Below are positions 52,416 through 62,046 of a stretch of 64,000 nt of DNA, piece by piece. The translations under genes and the position numbers were made by a program. Position 1 is the stretch's first letter. Each line of letters starts with the position of its first letter. This stretch comes from Bacteroidales bacterium (GTDB lineage: Bacteria > Bacteroidota > Bacteroidia > Bacteroidales > UBA932). The stretch is taken from NCBI GenBank assembly GCA_017549145.1, contig JAFYVM010000073.1, positions 1 through 64,000 on the forward strand, in the 5' to 3' direction. The notes beneath the pieces were generated by a model, which was not told the origin of the DNA, searched no databases, and was given only the letters and a program-made list of their open reading frames with translations.

Positions 52416-55025
52416 CTATTTTGTAGCAACAATATTTTGAATTGCATTGTGCTCCCAATCCTGGAAAGTACCAGTAAATGTAAGAGTACCATTAGCAGAA
52501 TCGTAAACGAGTCTTAATGTTGCACCATTCTTTTCTGCAACTAGTACATTATCACCTTCGAGTGTTGCAGAGAGGCCATATGCTACTCCTGCAATCGACT
52601 CAATAGTATACTGGGTACCACTGCCAGAAATTACCATTGTTCCGGTCTTTGCAGCAAAGTTTGAGCCCCAAGTATCACCCATCTCACACGTTACATTCCA
52701 AGTTCCAGCGAATGACAGCGCTTCTGAGCTATCACCTTCGCCACCTTCTGCAGCATCTTTTGTTGCAACAAGATTACGAACTCTAAATGACATCCAGTCA
52801 GTGATTGATGCTTCTGTTGCAGATTTAAGCTGACCAGTTGTCTCATCAAATGTAAATGTAAGCTCGAGACCATCTTTAGAATATGAGAATGTGTTACCAC
52901 TTTCTGTCAATGCCCATGAAACTGAACTACCCAAGAACTCAGTAATCATATAATTACCAGCTGTTCCTTCAATCTTTATTGTGCCAGTCTTTGGTGTCCA
53001 AGTGCCATTATCCGAATAAAGATTATCTGTTGATTCATATGTTACATTCCAAGTACCTGCAAGAGCGCCAGCCTCTTCTTCTGCGCCACCCTGCTCAACA
53101 TACTTTGTTGCGACATAATTTGTAAGATTATTCCAGTTACCGTCCTGCCAAGAATCCATTGTAAGAGTACCGTCAGAATTAACTGTCAACTCAACCACCT
53201 GGTCAGGGTTCCAAATAGTACCAAACTTAGGGTGGCTCTGTCCACCAATTGGAACAATAAGTTTATTACCATCAAGTGTAGCATAACCTGCATAAGCAGA
53301 TCCATCAGTTGATACCAAGAATTTAACATACAATTTACCGTACGCAGCTTCCTCACTCGCCTTAATTTCCATTCCATTCTCAGTTGGCTGCACCTTAGAA
53401 TGTGACCATGTCTCGTTATAAACTCCTACGAGTGCCTGCTCTGCCTCTGTAAGTTCAGGAGCACCAAGTGGACGGATAGCACGATAATCTGAATATGTTG
53501 AATATCCAAGGCTAAGATTTGCGATTGTGAAAGTTGAGTAATCCGCTGCTACTGTCAATGTTCTTGTATACTTACCATCGTAGCAGTTAAGTTTTCCTGA
53601 TTCATAATCAGCATAAAGTGTTGTACCGCAGATTGTAACCTTGTAACTTCCCTTAGAGAAATCGTCACTTAGCTCAATCTTAAGTTTTCCAGTAAATCCC
53701 TGTCCATACTGTGTATATGACTCAAGATACTCGCCAATAAGTTCTGGATTGTAGTTCTTCTGAGAAATAGCAATCTTGAAAAGTTCTGCTTTTGTCTCCT
53801 TTTCCTTAATTACTACATAGCCCTGATAAGCATTCTCAGTTACATTCTCACCTGCAGGCTTAATAGTGATAACCTCATCACGAACAGACTTAACAGCAGG
53901 AGCTACCTCGTATGTTGCCCATGTAGGAACCTCAACAACATAGTCAATAACTGTGCTTACAGGAATCTCCACTGAACCTGTTCCATTTGGAGCAAGTACA
54001 AGCTCAGTCTCTTTAACATTAACCTGGATAGTCTCACCTGCAGCGATATCAACTGTCTGAGCCTTAATATCTCCTGTTGCGTTGTTGATAGCATAAAGGT
54101 CTACATAACCAGCAGTTGTTGATAGAGTAACAACAACCTTATTGTTCTCACGATCAACTACAGCCTCAAGACCCTTTGAAGGATATGCACGTACAACTGT
54201 TGTAGCTGCAGCAGCCTCTGATACTGTATAATTGAGCTCGATAGTTGTTCCAGCAAAAGCAGATGTAGTCTCAGGAACTGTAACCTTGAACTCGAAACCA
54301 TCCTCACTAGCTGCTACAAATGGAAGTACGAGGTCGTTGTCTGTACCTGCAACGTCAATTGTCACTGTACCAGCCTCTTCATCAACTGTAACGTTCTCGA
54401 ACCATGAGTCACCCTGCTCACCAGCTGGACCCTGAGGACCTGTTGCACCTGCTGCACCATTCTCACCAGCTGGACCCTGTGGACCCTGAGCACCAGTTGA
54501 ACCAGTTTCTCCCTTTTCTCCCTGAACCTGACCAAGATCGATTGCTGTTGAACCATCAATCTTTACATAAAGGTGACCATTTGCAATTTCAAACTCCAAA
54601 GACTTGTAAACAGGAATCTTATTTCCATTGCTGTCAGTGATCCAGTCACCACCAAGATATCTCCAATACCAGTTACCGTCCTCTGCCATGTCAATACCAG
54701 GAGTCTTTCCAGAAAGACCTGTCTGACCGACAGCACCTGTGTTACCATGCTTGATTTCGATAGGGTTACCCTGGTTGAATGTAATCTTGTAACCGATTTC
54801 AGCACCACTGTCATTCTTGATAGGCTCAACACCTGTCACATAAACATTCTTCTGAAGGTTAGCCACGATTGCCTGAATACCCTGAACCTCAGCATTGAGG
54901 TTAGTTACAAAAGCCTCGAGCTCCGAAACCCTGTTCTCAAGGTTCGTAAGACGCTCGTCTAGACCTTTAGTACAGCCAGCAAAAACCATTGCTACGGCTG
55001 CAAGTGTTAATAGGATTTTTTTCAT
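52416..55025 (-). CDS. Large lipoprotein with PL29-N-type, collagen-like and BACON-like regions
   Basis: An 869-residue lipoprotein with lipobox Cys18. Order: a heptad coiled coil (about 22-60), the PL29-lyase N-terminal type region (VTGVEPIKNDSGAEIGYKITF and WYWRYLGGDWITDSNGNKIP, about 63-140), twelve uninterrupted Gly-x-y triplets resembling collagen (169-204), Ig/BACON-like beta domains (about 270-440), and three or so related repeats of about 100 residues at the C-terminus (each opening GTWNVT and closing NIVATK or NLVATK). No lyase catalytic domain is present, so the PL29 name refers only to the N-terminal region. It is a probable trimeric surface stalk with unknown ligand. Confidence 0.85.
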   Translation of the reverse strand: MKKILLTLAAVAMVFAGCTKGLDERLTNLENRVSELEAFVTNLNAEVQGIQAIVANLQKNVYVTGVEPIKNDSGAEIGYKITFNQGNPIEIKHGNTGAVGQTGLSGKTPGIDMAEDGNWYWRYLGGDWITDSNGNKIPVYKSLEFEIANGHLYVKIDGSTAIDLGQVQGEKGETGSTGAQGPQGPAGENGAAGATGPQGPAGEQGDSWFENVTVDEEAGTVTIDVAGTDNDLVLPFVAASEDGFEFKVTVPETTSAFAGTTIELNYTVSEAAAATTVVRAYPSKGLEAVVDRENNKVVVTLSTTAGYVDLYAINNATGDIKAQTVDIAAGETIQVNVKETELVLAPNGTGSVEIPVSTVIDYVVEVPTWATYEVAPAVKSVRDEVITIKPAGENVTENAYQGYVVIKEKETKAELFKIAISQKNYNPELIGEYLESYTQYGQGFTGKLKIELSDDFSKGSYKVTICGTTLYADYESGKLNCYDGKYTRTLTVAADYSTFTIANLSLGYSTYSDYRAIRPLGAPELTEAEQALVGVYNETWSHSKVQPTENGMEIKASEEAAYGKLYVKFLVSTDGSAYAGYATLDGNKLIVPIGGQSHPKFGTIWNPDQVVELTVNSDGTLTMDSWQDGNWNNLTNYVATKYVEQGGAEEEAGALAGTWNVTYESTDNLYSDNGTWTPKTGTIKIEGTAGNYMITEFLGSSVSWALTESGNTFSYSKDGLELTFTFDETTGQLKSATEASITDWMSFRVRNLVATKDAAEGGEGDSSEALSFAGTWNVTCEMGDTWGSNFAAKTGTMVISGSGTQYTIESIAGVAYGLSATLEGDNVLVAEKNGATLRLVYDSANGTLTFTGTFQDWEHNAIQNIVATK

Positions 55026-55087
55026 AATAATATAGGTTTATAGAATTTTATTTAAGACGAAATCAGTGCAATTTAGGAATTTTCTTT

Positions 55088-55095
55088 TAATTTTG
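55088..55095 (+). promoter_or_regulatory. TAnnTTTG -7 box for tpiA
   Basis: TAATTTTG is an exact match, 51 bp upstream of the chosen tpiA ATG at 55147. Confidence 0.6.
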
Positions 55096-55146
55096 CACCC
55101 ACTAATACACAAAAAGGAAAAAAACTATATAAAACATTATAAAATT

Positions 55147-55899
55147 ATGAGAAAACACATCGTAGCAGGCAACTGGAAAATGAATACAACAGTTGCAGAG
55201 GGCGTAGAGCTCGCAAAGGCAGTAGTAGAGGCTTCAGCTGAGGTTCCAGCTGACGTAAAGCTCATCATTGCTCCGCCATTCACACACCTTTATCCAGTAG
55301 CTGAGGTTGTCAAGGGTTCAGCTGTTGGTCTTTCAGCTCAGAACTGTGCAAACCACGTTAAGGGTGCTTACACTGGCGAGGTTGCAGTTAACATGCTTGC
55401 AGGCGTAGGTTGCCAGTATGTTATCCTCGGTCACTCTGAGAGAAGAGAGTATTATGGTGAGACTGACGCTCTCCTCGTTGAGAAGGTTAAGCTTGCTCTT
55501 GCTGAGGGTCTTTCTCCAATCTTCTGCATCGGTGAGAAGAAGGAGGAGCGTGAGGCTGGTCGTCACTTTGAGGTTGTAACTGAGCAGGTTAAGAACGTTC
55601 TTTTCGAACTTACAGCTGAGGAGATGGCACAGGTTGTTGTAGCATACGAGCCAGTATGGGCTATCGGAACAGGTCTTACTGCAACTGCTGAGCAGGCACA
55701 GGAAATCCACGCTGAGATCCGCAAGGTTCTTGCTGAGAAGTTCGGTGAGCTCGCTGAGGAGATCTCTATCCTTTACGGTGGTTCATGCAACCCTACAAAC
55801 GCTAAGGAGCTTTTCGCATGTCCTGATATCGACGGTGGTCTTATCGGTGGTGCAGCTCTTAAGGCTGACAGCTTCAAGGCAATTGCAGTTAGCTTCTAA
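55147..55899 (+). CDS. tpiA: Triosephosphate isomerase
   Basis: Interconverts DHAP and glyceraldehyde-3-phosphate in glycolysis. 250 residues beginning [13 protein letters not shown], with the catalytic Lys in that motif. It has the electrophile His in [14 protein letters not shown] (about 95-108), the catalytic Glu in [13 protein letters not shown] (about 164-176) and the phosphate loop [10 protein letters not shown] near 210. A 27-codon upstream frame is rejected because the -7 box lies within it. Codon use is strongly biased, indicating high expression. Confidence 0.96.
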   Translation: MRKHIVAGNWKMNTTVAEGVELAKAVVEASAEVPADVKLIIAPPFTHLYPVAEVVKGSAVGLSAQNCANHVKGAYTGEVAVNMLAGVGCQYVILGHSERREYYGETDALLVEKVKLALAEGLSPIFCIGEKKEEREAGRHFEVVTEQVKNVLFELTAEEMAQVVVAYEPVWAIGTGLTATAEQAQEIHAEIRKVLAEKFGELAEEISILYGGSCNPTNAKELFACPDIDGGLIGGAALKADSFKAIAVSF

Positions 55900-55919
55900 T
55901 TAGAAACTATACGTTACAC

Positions 55920-55982
55920 TGTCATCCTGAGCGCCTGCGAAGGATCTTTATCTAAAGATTCTTCACTTCGTTCAGAATGACA
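55920..55982. repeat. Pair of dispersed repeat copies in inverted orientation
   Basis: A plus-strand copy (55920-55947) and a minus-strand copy (55956-55982) face each other across eight bases. Their outer ends, CACTGTCAT and ATGACAGTG, pair exactly, so the RNA can form a long hairpin between tpiA and the M49-like gene. Confidence 0.85.
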
Positions 55983-56006
55983 GTGTCGCATATTATAATA
56001 GTACAT

Positions 56007-57605
56007 ATGAAAAAGGTAATATTTCTAGCAATGGCAGCTTTAGCAATGGGCGCATGCGCCAATAAGGCTGATGAGGCTCTGAAAGAAAAGGTAGAAAGCT
56101 ACGCAGTAGTTGAGGTTAAGTCCCCACTCTACGATGCACTTTCTGAGAACGACAAGCAGATCGTAGGTCTTTTCCGTCAGGCAGCAGAGATTATGGATAG
56201 CCTCTTCTGGAAGCAGACTTTCGGCGATAAATCTGAGATGGATGCTCTTACAGATCAGTATGAGAAGGCTTATGCAATGATCAACTACGGTCCTTGGGAT
56301 CACCTCGATGACAACAAGTCTTTCATTGAGGGATACGGTGAGAAGCCACTCGGATGCCAGTACTATCCACAGGATATGACAATGGAAGAGTGGAACGCAT
56401 TTGAGGATCCAAACAAGCTTAGCCTCTACACAGTAATCCGTCGTGACGAGAATGGTGCACTTAAGACAGTTTGGTATCGCGACGAGTACAAGGAGGAGCT
56501 TGAGAGAGTATGTGCACTTCTTGAGAAGGCCGCAGAACTTACTACTAACGAGGGTATGCGTACATACCTTACTGAGCGCGTAAAGGCTTTCCGTACAGAC
56601 GACTATCTTGCCAGCGACCTCGCTTGGATGGATATGAAGGACTGCAACATGGACCTTGTTATCGGACCTATCGAGAACTACGATGACCACCTCTTTGAGG
56701 CTAAGGCAGCATACGAGGCATTCATCCTTCTCAAGGACGAGACCCGCAGTGCAAACCTTGCTAAGTACGTTGCTCTCCTCCCTGAGCTCCAGAAGGCACT
56801 TCCATGTGCTCCTGAGTACAAGACATTCGTACCAGGTACATCTTCTGACCTCAACGTATATGATGCAATCTACTATGCAGGTGACTGCAATGCCGGCAGC
56901 AAAACTATCGCTATCAACCTCCCTAACGACGAGAGAGTTCACGAGGCTAAGGGCGCACGCCGTCTTCAGCTTTATAACAGTATGATGGCTAAGTTCGATA
57001 AGATCATGGCTCCTATCGGAGATGTTCTTATGACTCCAGAGCAGCTTGATTACCTCAGCGCAGACGCATTCTTCTGGAATGTTACTTTCCATGAGGTTGC
57101 TCACGGTCTTGGTGTTAAGCAGACTATCAACGGCAAGGGTACAGTTGACGCAGCGATGGGTTCTGAGAAGACTACTTGGGAAGAGGCTAAAGCTGACATC
57201 CTCGGTTTGTTCATGGTAAGCAAACTCATTGATATGGGTGAGATCACAGACATCACCAAGGAGCAGTCAATCGCTACTTTCATCGCAGGTATCGTTCGCT
57301 CAGTACGCTTCGGTTTCGCTTCATCACATGGTAAGGCAAACATGATGTGCTACAACTATATGGAAGACCACGGCGCATTTACACGCAATGCAGAAGGCAA
57401 GTGGGTAATTGACTTCGAGAAGGCTTCTGAGGCAGTTGAATCATGGGCTAACCTCATCCTTGAGACTCAGGCTACTGGTAACTTTGAGTTCGCTCAGGAG
57501 TACTCTTCTAAGAATGCCAGCATTCGTGAGGCTCTTGCAGCAGACATCGCTAAGGTTAACGAAGCAGGCATCCCACGCGACATCGTTTTCGATTTCGCTT
57601 GGTAA
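56007..57605 (+). CDS. M49-like (DPP III-related) zinc metallopeptidase lipoprotein
   Basis: A 532-residue lipoprotein with leader MKKVIFLAMAALAMGAC and Cys17. The zinc site is FFWNVTFHEVAHGLG near residue 362 and the downstream EEAKADILGLF near 393. The second matches the EExxAD motif of dipeptidyl peptidase III (M49), but the first is HExxH, where classical DPP III has a one-residue-longer HExxxH. Such HExxH forms occur in M49-related plant and bacterial proteins. The upstream half fits the all-helical/beta M49 N-domain. Upstream in-frame ATG 55977 lies in the repeat and is rejected. Substrate unknown. Confidence 0.8.
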   Translation: MKKVIFLAMAALAMGACANKADEALKEKVESYAVVEVKSPLYDALSENDKQIVGLFRQAAEIMDSLFWKQTFGDKSEMDALTDQYEKAYAMINYGPWDHLDDNKSFIEGYGEKPLGCQYYPQDMTMEEWNAFEDPNKLSLYTVIRRDENGALKTVWYRDEYKEELERVCALLEKAAELTTNEGMRTYLTERVKAFRTDDYLASDLAWMDMKDCNMDLVIGPIENYDDHLFEAKAAYEAFILLKDETRSANLAKYVALLPELQKALPCAPEYKTFVPGTSSDLNVYDAIYYAGDCNAGSKTIAINLPNDERVHEAKGARRLQLYNSMMAKFDKIMAPIGDVLMTPEQLDYLSADAFFWNVTFHEVAHGLGVKQTINGKGTVDAAMGSEKTTWEEAKADILGLFMVSKLIDMGEITDITKEQSIATFIAGIVRSVRFGFASSHGKANMMCYNYMEDHGAFTRNAEGKWVIDFEKASEAVESWANLILETQATGNFEFAQEYSSKNASIREALAADIAKVNEAGIPRDIVFDFAW

Positions 57606-57628
57606 ACCAGTTTGATATATCAAGATTT

Positions 57629-57670
57629 ATAAAGCAACCCTGGCAGATGATTCTACCAGGGTTGCTTTAT
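57629..57670 (+). terminator. Terminator of the M49-like gene
   Basis: A 15-bp perfect stem, ATAAAGCAACCCTGG / CCAGGGTTGCTTTAT, with a 12-base loop. It may also serve the convergent small lipoprotein gene. Confidence 0.85.
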
Positions 57671-57697
57671 TATTCCCATCAAATGATGCGCACGCTG

Positions 57698-57889
57698 TTA
57701 CCGCACATCTTTCCATGTATGCGGAACCACAATCGGCGGGTGGAGAGGGACAAAAGTATCCCTTTTCTCCGTAGAGTCCGCCAATTCTGTCTCCTGTTTA
57801 TCGGATTGCGCACCCTTGCCGGCTGTACCGCAGGAAACCAGCAGTACAGCAGCAAGAAACACCGAAAATATTCTAAATATCGTCTTCAT
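57698..57889 (-). CDS. Small lipoprotein of unknown function
   Basis: A 63-residue lipoprotein reading MKTIFRIFSVFLAAVLLVSC with Cys20, then a short polar tail (KGAQSDKQETELADSTEK) ending in HPPIVVPHTWKDVR. The start is four bases after the stop of the upstream M64-peptidase gene, so it is probably translationally coupled. No family is recognised; it might assist or anchor the peptidase, which is speculation. Confidence 0.6.
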   Translation of the reverse strand: MKTIFRIFSVFLAAVLLVSCGTAGKGAQSDKQETELADSTEKRDTFVPLHPPIVVPHTWKDVR

Positions 57890-57893
57890 TACG

Positions 57894-60800
57894 TCACTTT
57901 GCATCTCGCCATGACCTATTCATAATTACAGGAGAAGCGGTTGATTCGAAAGTTCGCTCGACGTAATTAGAGCGCTTTCTGCGAGCAGTTGCACCATCCT
58001 CCGAAGATGACGCACGATTGATTGCATCCCAGTTGACAAACTCCTCATAATCATACTCCCAGCTATCGCCGAACGCAAGCTTGTGGATCCTGTAGTAGAT
58101 CGCCTCACGGCTCGGAGCATTGAATTCCCCTCTATTGCTATTCATAATACTATCCTCTGTAGGACGCCATACATTCCTCCAATATGTCATACCGCCCTCA
58201 AAGCATCCAAGTCCTTCATACTGATATCTTTCGTCCTCAAGGAAATATGACCAGCGCACCTGAGCAGAATCACCCGTAAAATCCACATTCTTCCACCAAC
58301 CCCATTCATTCTGATGCTCCATATACATACTCATTTCACTATCAGGAATAGCCCCGTTAGATGCATAAGCATATTCATCACCCAACTTCGCAAAACCATG
58401 GCCGCATGCCTCATGATGCAGAAGTTGCGCAAAGATAGCTTCGTCATAACCCTTAGGGAAATATGCAACAGATAGTCCGCTGCCATAAGTACCTGTCACT
58501 GTCTCAGGAGAATACATATAACATGTACCGGCATAGATATCGGAGTTCATCGCAACGATCAGCAACGCTTCATCCATTTCTTCCTCAGAAATTGCATTAA
58601 GGGCATAATTGAATACCGCACTATCGTTTCCACCTACTAATGTGCTGCCAGTAGTGAAATAAGTGTCAAGGGCTGTGTCATCATATTCATACCCCTCAGT
58701 AGCCGATACAACATTTACATAACAAACATTAAAGTGGTCTTTAAACGACTTGTAAGGTTCCTCCGTAAACAGATTGTTGTACAGCCTCTCCATATCTGCC
58801 CTATATGTACCATCAGCAATCTGACGATCGCTATATGCATCACCCATCAACACAATATCAATGCCATCACCCTTAGTGGCTGTTTGGAGAATAGTTACCG
58901 CGCGATCTTGAGAGTAGTCGGAAGAGATGTAGTGTAAACTGTCTATTATCTCCCCAGTATTTTTATCAATGAAAACAGTAAATGGATCTTTAAAATCAGC
59001 AAAATAGTGAGTCCCATCTATATATACTACTGACAACTCTGGATTACCTGAACAATTCAGAGTTGCGAGTTTAGGACAACAACTGACATCTAATTCTCTT
59101 AGAAGATTAGACCCCACACCTATATATTCCAGCAGGTTGTTATTTGAGAAATCAATCGTTGATATAAAATTTCCCAAACAATCCAATGATTTTAGTTTCG
59201 GATTATTGGATAAATCCAACTCCGATATATTAGTACTTCCACACCATAATAAGTATAATTCTCTATTATTCGAAACATCCAATACTTTCAAATCATTTCC
59301 CCAACATGACAATTCTGTTAATTTAGGACATTTCGAAATATCCAATGAAGAAAGTCCCATAGCGTGACAATACAGCCACTCTAAATTTATATTATCATTC
59401 AGGCCTACTAAACTTGTAATGGGATTCTCGTTACAATAAAGATATTTTAATTGCGTGAGATTAGAGATATCCAGTTCTTTAAGATCACAACGAAAGCAGT
59501 CTAAAAATACCAGTTGCGAATTATTAGACAAATTCAGTTCACAGATTGGGCTCTCAGAGCAATTAACATCTCTCAATTTCGGGTTGTTATCAGTATCTAA
59601 TTCCGTTATATTACTCCTAAAGCACGCAAGACTTTCCAAATTATAGTTATGCGAAATATCTATTCCAGAAATACTATTCCATTGCACGAACAACCCTTTC
59701 AATTGTGAAAAAGCAGCTAATTCACTTGTTATTGCCCCTGTAAGATTATTATTATCTAATGCTATCTCAATAACATTATCGGCATAATCACTCAGTCCTA
59801 ATTCTCCACCCGTAGTAATCCCATACCATGAAGAAACAGGTGCATCAGTACACCAATTTGTATTATTTATCCAATTGTCTCCTCCGGTTGCCTTATATAG
59901 TGCTATTAAAGCTTCGCGCTCTGCCCTTATTTCCAAACCTCCATTCTGCTCTACCTGATACTCCAATTCAAGGGCACCATCGTATGACTGTACTATAACT
60001 GTTGCGCTGCGGCGATATCCCTCATTGGGCTCAAGCATCAATGTAATTGTCTGTTTCTTCATTGCACGGGTGTCTGGAGCCACCGAAATCCAACTCTTTG
60101 CCTCCTCAGGGATGAACACCTCACACTCCATATTTGACAAATAGGTCAATCCCACAACACCACCTTCTGCAGAACCTATAACCCTAGCTTCATCGATCAC
60201 CTCAATAGCACTCTCCTCAAATTCCATAGTATTCATGATTACTTTCTCTCCGTTCGATACCAGAACCACTACCTTACTGTATTCATCTATTGTATCCCCC
60301 GTCTTCACTCTGATAACTCCTGAGTATGAATCATCAGAGATGACCTTCGCCTTAATGTCAGCAGAAGAAATAACCTCAACTTCCACATCCGGAAGGATTG
60401 AGATCACTGTATACCTTATATCTCTTGATGAATTTGTCTGCATTACAATAAGGTCGTCAGAGTCAAACTCTATTGCAAGAGATATTCTCTTTGGAATGCT
60501 AATTACAGTACCATCGGCCAATGTGAAGTGTACGAATTCATTGTCCTGAGTAACACTCTGGAAGAATGAATCACCATTCACGCCCGGATTGCCCTGTGGG
60601 CCCTGCTCTCCCTGCGAACCCTGGCCACCTTGAGGGCCCTGGTCGCCGGTCGCCTGACCGACCAATACCCAGCTGGCACCGTTGTCATAGGACACATACC
60701 AGTAGCCGTCCTCGATCTTCAGCTGAGGGGTGATGCCGTCCTGGCCATCCTGTCCTGGAGCACCGTCCTGACCGTTCGAGCCGTCTGCACCCGGTGCACC

Positions 60801-61313
60801 ATCTGAACCGTCTGAACCGTCTGTTCCGTCCGTTCCGTCCTTGCCGGTTGTCGGAATCTTGTTGCCGGAAGAATCTAATAGCCACTCACCGTTGAGAGTC
60901 CAATAATACACACCGTCAGCATCCTGACGAACACCAATCACAGGAGTCTGGCCGTCAACTCCGTCTGCACCGTCCTGACCTGGTGCACCATCGACACCAT
61001 TGGTACCGTCTGCTCCGTCTTTTCCATCCTGACCATGATATATTGTTATAGGAGACCCCTTAGCAAACGAGATAGTATAACCCACGACATGGCCATCGCT
61101 CTCCATAGGAGTGATATTTGTGATGTAATCGTTCTTTTCCAGAGCAGTAACCAAAGACTTCAGCGCGTCAATGTTGGTATTCATCTCCGTGCAAAGTCTT
61201 TCCAGCTCAGAGATTCGATTTTCGTGATCTTTGATTGATTCCCACAGTTCAGAATCGTCAAAGCAACTTACCGATGCGAACAGTACTGCCGCAATCCATA
61301 AGACCTTCTTCAT
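57894..61313 (-). CDS. Mosaic surface lipoprotein: PL29-N/collagen-like, LRR and M64 metallopeptidase
   Basis: An 1139-residue lipoprotein with Cys17. Order: heptad coiled coil (about 20-60), PL29-lyase N-terminal type region (YITNITPMESDGHVVGYTI, YYWTLNGEWLLDSSGNKIP), three Gly-x-y collagen-like blocks (94-121, 157-193, 223-247), a BACON-like domain (about 385-455), leucine-rich repeats (about 505-745; units such as LDISNLTQLKYLYCNENPI), and a C-terminal peptidase M64 (IgA peptidase) domain (about 790-1100). The zinc motif reads HEACGHGFAKLGDEY. The M64 family includes IgA-cleaving enzymes, but the target here is unknown. It shares its N-terminal half with the 869-residue lipoprotein. Confidence 0.88.
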   Translation of the reverse strand: MKKVLWIAAVLFASVSCFDDSELWESIKDHENRISELERLCTEMNTNIDALKSLVTALEKNDYITNITPMESDGHVVGYTISFAKGSPITIYHGQDGKDGADGTNGVDGAPGQDGADGVDGQTPVIGVRQDADGVYYWTLNGEWLLDSSGNKIPTTGKDGTDGTDGSDGSDGAPGADGSNGQDGAPGQDGQDGITPQLKIEDGYWYVSYDNGASWVLVGQATGDQGPQGGQGSQGEQGPQGNPGVNGDSFFQSVTQDNEFVHFTLADGTVISIPKRISLAIEFDSDDLIVMQTNSSRDIRYTVISILPDVEVEVISSADIKAKVISDDSYSGVIRVKTGDTIDEYSKVVVLVSNGEKVIMNTMEFEESAIEVIDEARVIGSAEGGVVGLTYLSNMECEVFIPEEAKSWISVAPDTRAMKKQTITLMLEPNEGYRRSATVIVQSYDGALELEYQVEQNGGLEIRAEREALIALYKATGGDNWINNTNWCTDAPVSSWYGITTGGELGLSDYADNVIEIALDNNNLTGAITSELAAFSQLKGLFVQWNSISGIDISHNYNLESLACFRSNITELDTDNNPKLRDVNCSESPICELNLSNNSQLVFLDCFRCDLKELDISNLTQLKYLYCNENPITSLVGLNDNINLEWLYCHAMGLSSLDISKCPKLTELSCWGNDLKVLDVSNNRELYLLWCGSTNISELDLSNNPKLKSLDCLGNFISTIDFSNNNLLEYIGVGSNLLRELDVSCCPKLATLNCSGNPELSVVYIDGTHYFADFKDPFTVFIDKNTGEIIDSLHYISSDYSQDRAVTILQTATKGDGIDIVLMGDAYSDRQIADGTYRADMERLYNNLFTEEPYKSFKDHFNVCYVNVVSATEGYEYDDTALDTYFTTGSTLVGGNDSAVFNYALNAISEEEMDEALLIVAMNSDIYAGTCYMYSPETVTGTYGSGLSVAYFPKGYDEAIFAQLLHHEACGHGFAKLGDEYAYASNGAIPDSEMSMYMEHQNEWGWWKNVDFTGDSAQVRWSYFLEDERYQYEGLGCFEGGMTYWRNVWRPTEDSIMNSNRGEFNAPSREAIYYRIHKLAFGDSWEYDYEEFVNWDAINRASSSEDGATARRKRSNYVERTFESTASPVIMNRSWRDAK

Positions 61314-61404
61314 GGTTTATTAGTTTTGTGGTTATTATCAACAAGTTATTAGTTGTCAATTTATCCTCCTCATTTTGAAATAGCAAATATTCCGAGTATT
61401 CCTT

Positions 61405-62046
61405 TCAGGAAAGAATATCTTCCGGAAGACAACTGAGAACTCTAGCAATTTTCAGCACGGTCGCCGCTTCGGCTCTTGATATATCCTGATAGTTCTGTTC
61501 GTACGCCTGTATCATTCTGAGTTTTACTCCAGACCTTTCTGCAAGCTCCTGCTGGGTTAATCCAGAAGACTTGCGCTGTCTCTTCAGCTGATTGACAGAC
61601 AGGGCCTTCTGCCGGGTCATCATTTCAGCGGCAGTATCCACCAGTTTAGATATATCCGCCTCATGGTGAGTGGGATACAGGGCAATAAGGAATTGCAGAG
61701 TCACTCCCCATCCGTTGATTCTTTCAAATGAGCATCCTGTATGCCACTGCAGATATGCCAACACCCAACCTGCCCAATATACCGCAGATTTTCCGGAAGA
61801 TCTGTATTCCGCATAAACGGGAGTACCGCCGGTCTGCTCCATCACTTTTTCAGCCAATTCAATGCCCGACATACCTGCAATGTAACGCGGGTTTCCCTTG
61901 CCGAACTGCTTTGATATATCGCTCACAAGGAACCTGTTAAAGAACATCTCGGCACCCCCATAAGCCATAGCGCCATAATCCAGCATCACAGCCAGATTCG
62001 ACATTGCATCATCCAGATATATTTTATCGTAAGCGTTCATCGTCAT
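61405..62046 (-). CDS. Antitoxin-like protein with C-terminal XRE helix-turn-helix
   Basis: A 213-residue protein. The C-terminal XRE-type HTH (LKRQRKSSGLTQQELAERSGVKLRMIQAYEQNYQDI, about 153-188) is clear. The N-terminal ~140 residues contain MSNLAVMLDYGAMAYGGAEMFFNRFL and VYWAGWVLAYLQWHTGC, a pattern I recall from partners of DUF3990 toxins in gut bacteria. It probably neutralises the toxin and represses the operon through the palindrome upstream. Its start overlaps the end of the toxin gene by 23 bases. A second in-frame ATG follows at 62040. Confidence 0.75.
   Translation of the reverse strand: MTMNAYDKIYLDDAMSNLAVMLDYGAMAYGGAEMFFNRFLVSDISKQFGKGNPRYIAGMSGIELAEKVMEQTGGTPVYAEYRSSGKSAVYWAGWVLAYLQWHTGCSFERINGWGVTLQFLIALYPTHHEADISKLVDTAAEMMTRQKALSVNQLKRQRKSSGLTQQELAERSGVKLRMIQAYEQNYQDISRAEAATVLKIARVLSCLPEDILS

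Noticed and set aside
52166..52426. 86-codon frame over the nested repeat region
   Set aside because: It has no motif, crosses the direct repeats, the hairpin and a terminator, and has no promoter.
54404..54640. Small frame opposite the collagen-like segment
   Set aside because: The proline/histidine-rich translation is the shadow of Gly-x-y codons on the other strand.
55066..55146. 27-codon N-terminal extension of TpiA
   Set aside because: It includes the -7 box, and TPI starts at [13 protein letters not shown].
56040..57104. A 354-codon antisense frame inside the M49-like gene
   Set aside because: It has no family signal, is cysteine/leucine-rich and lies wholly opposite a well-supported gene with strong codon bias; such shadows are expected there.
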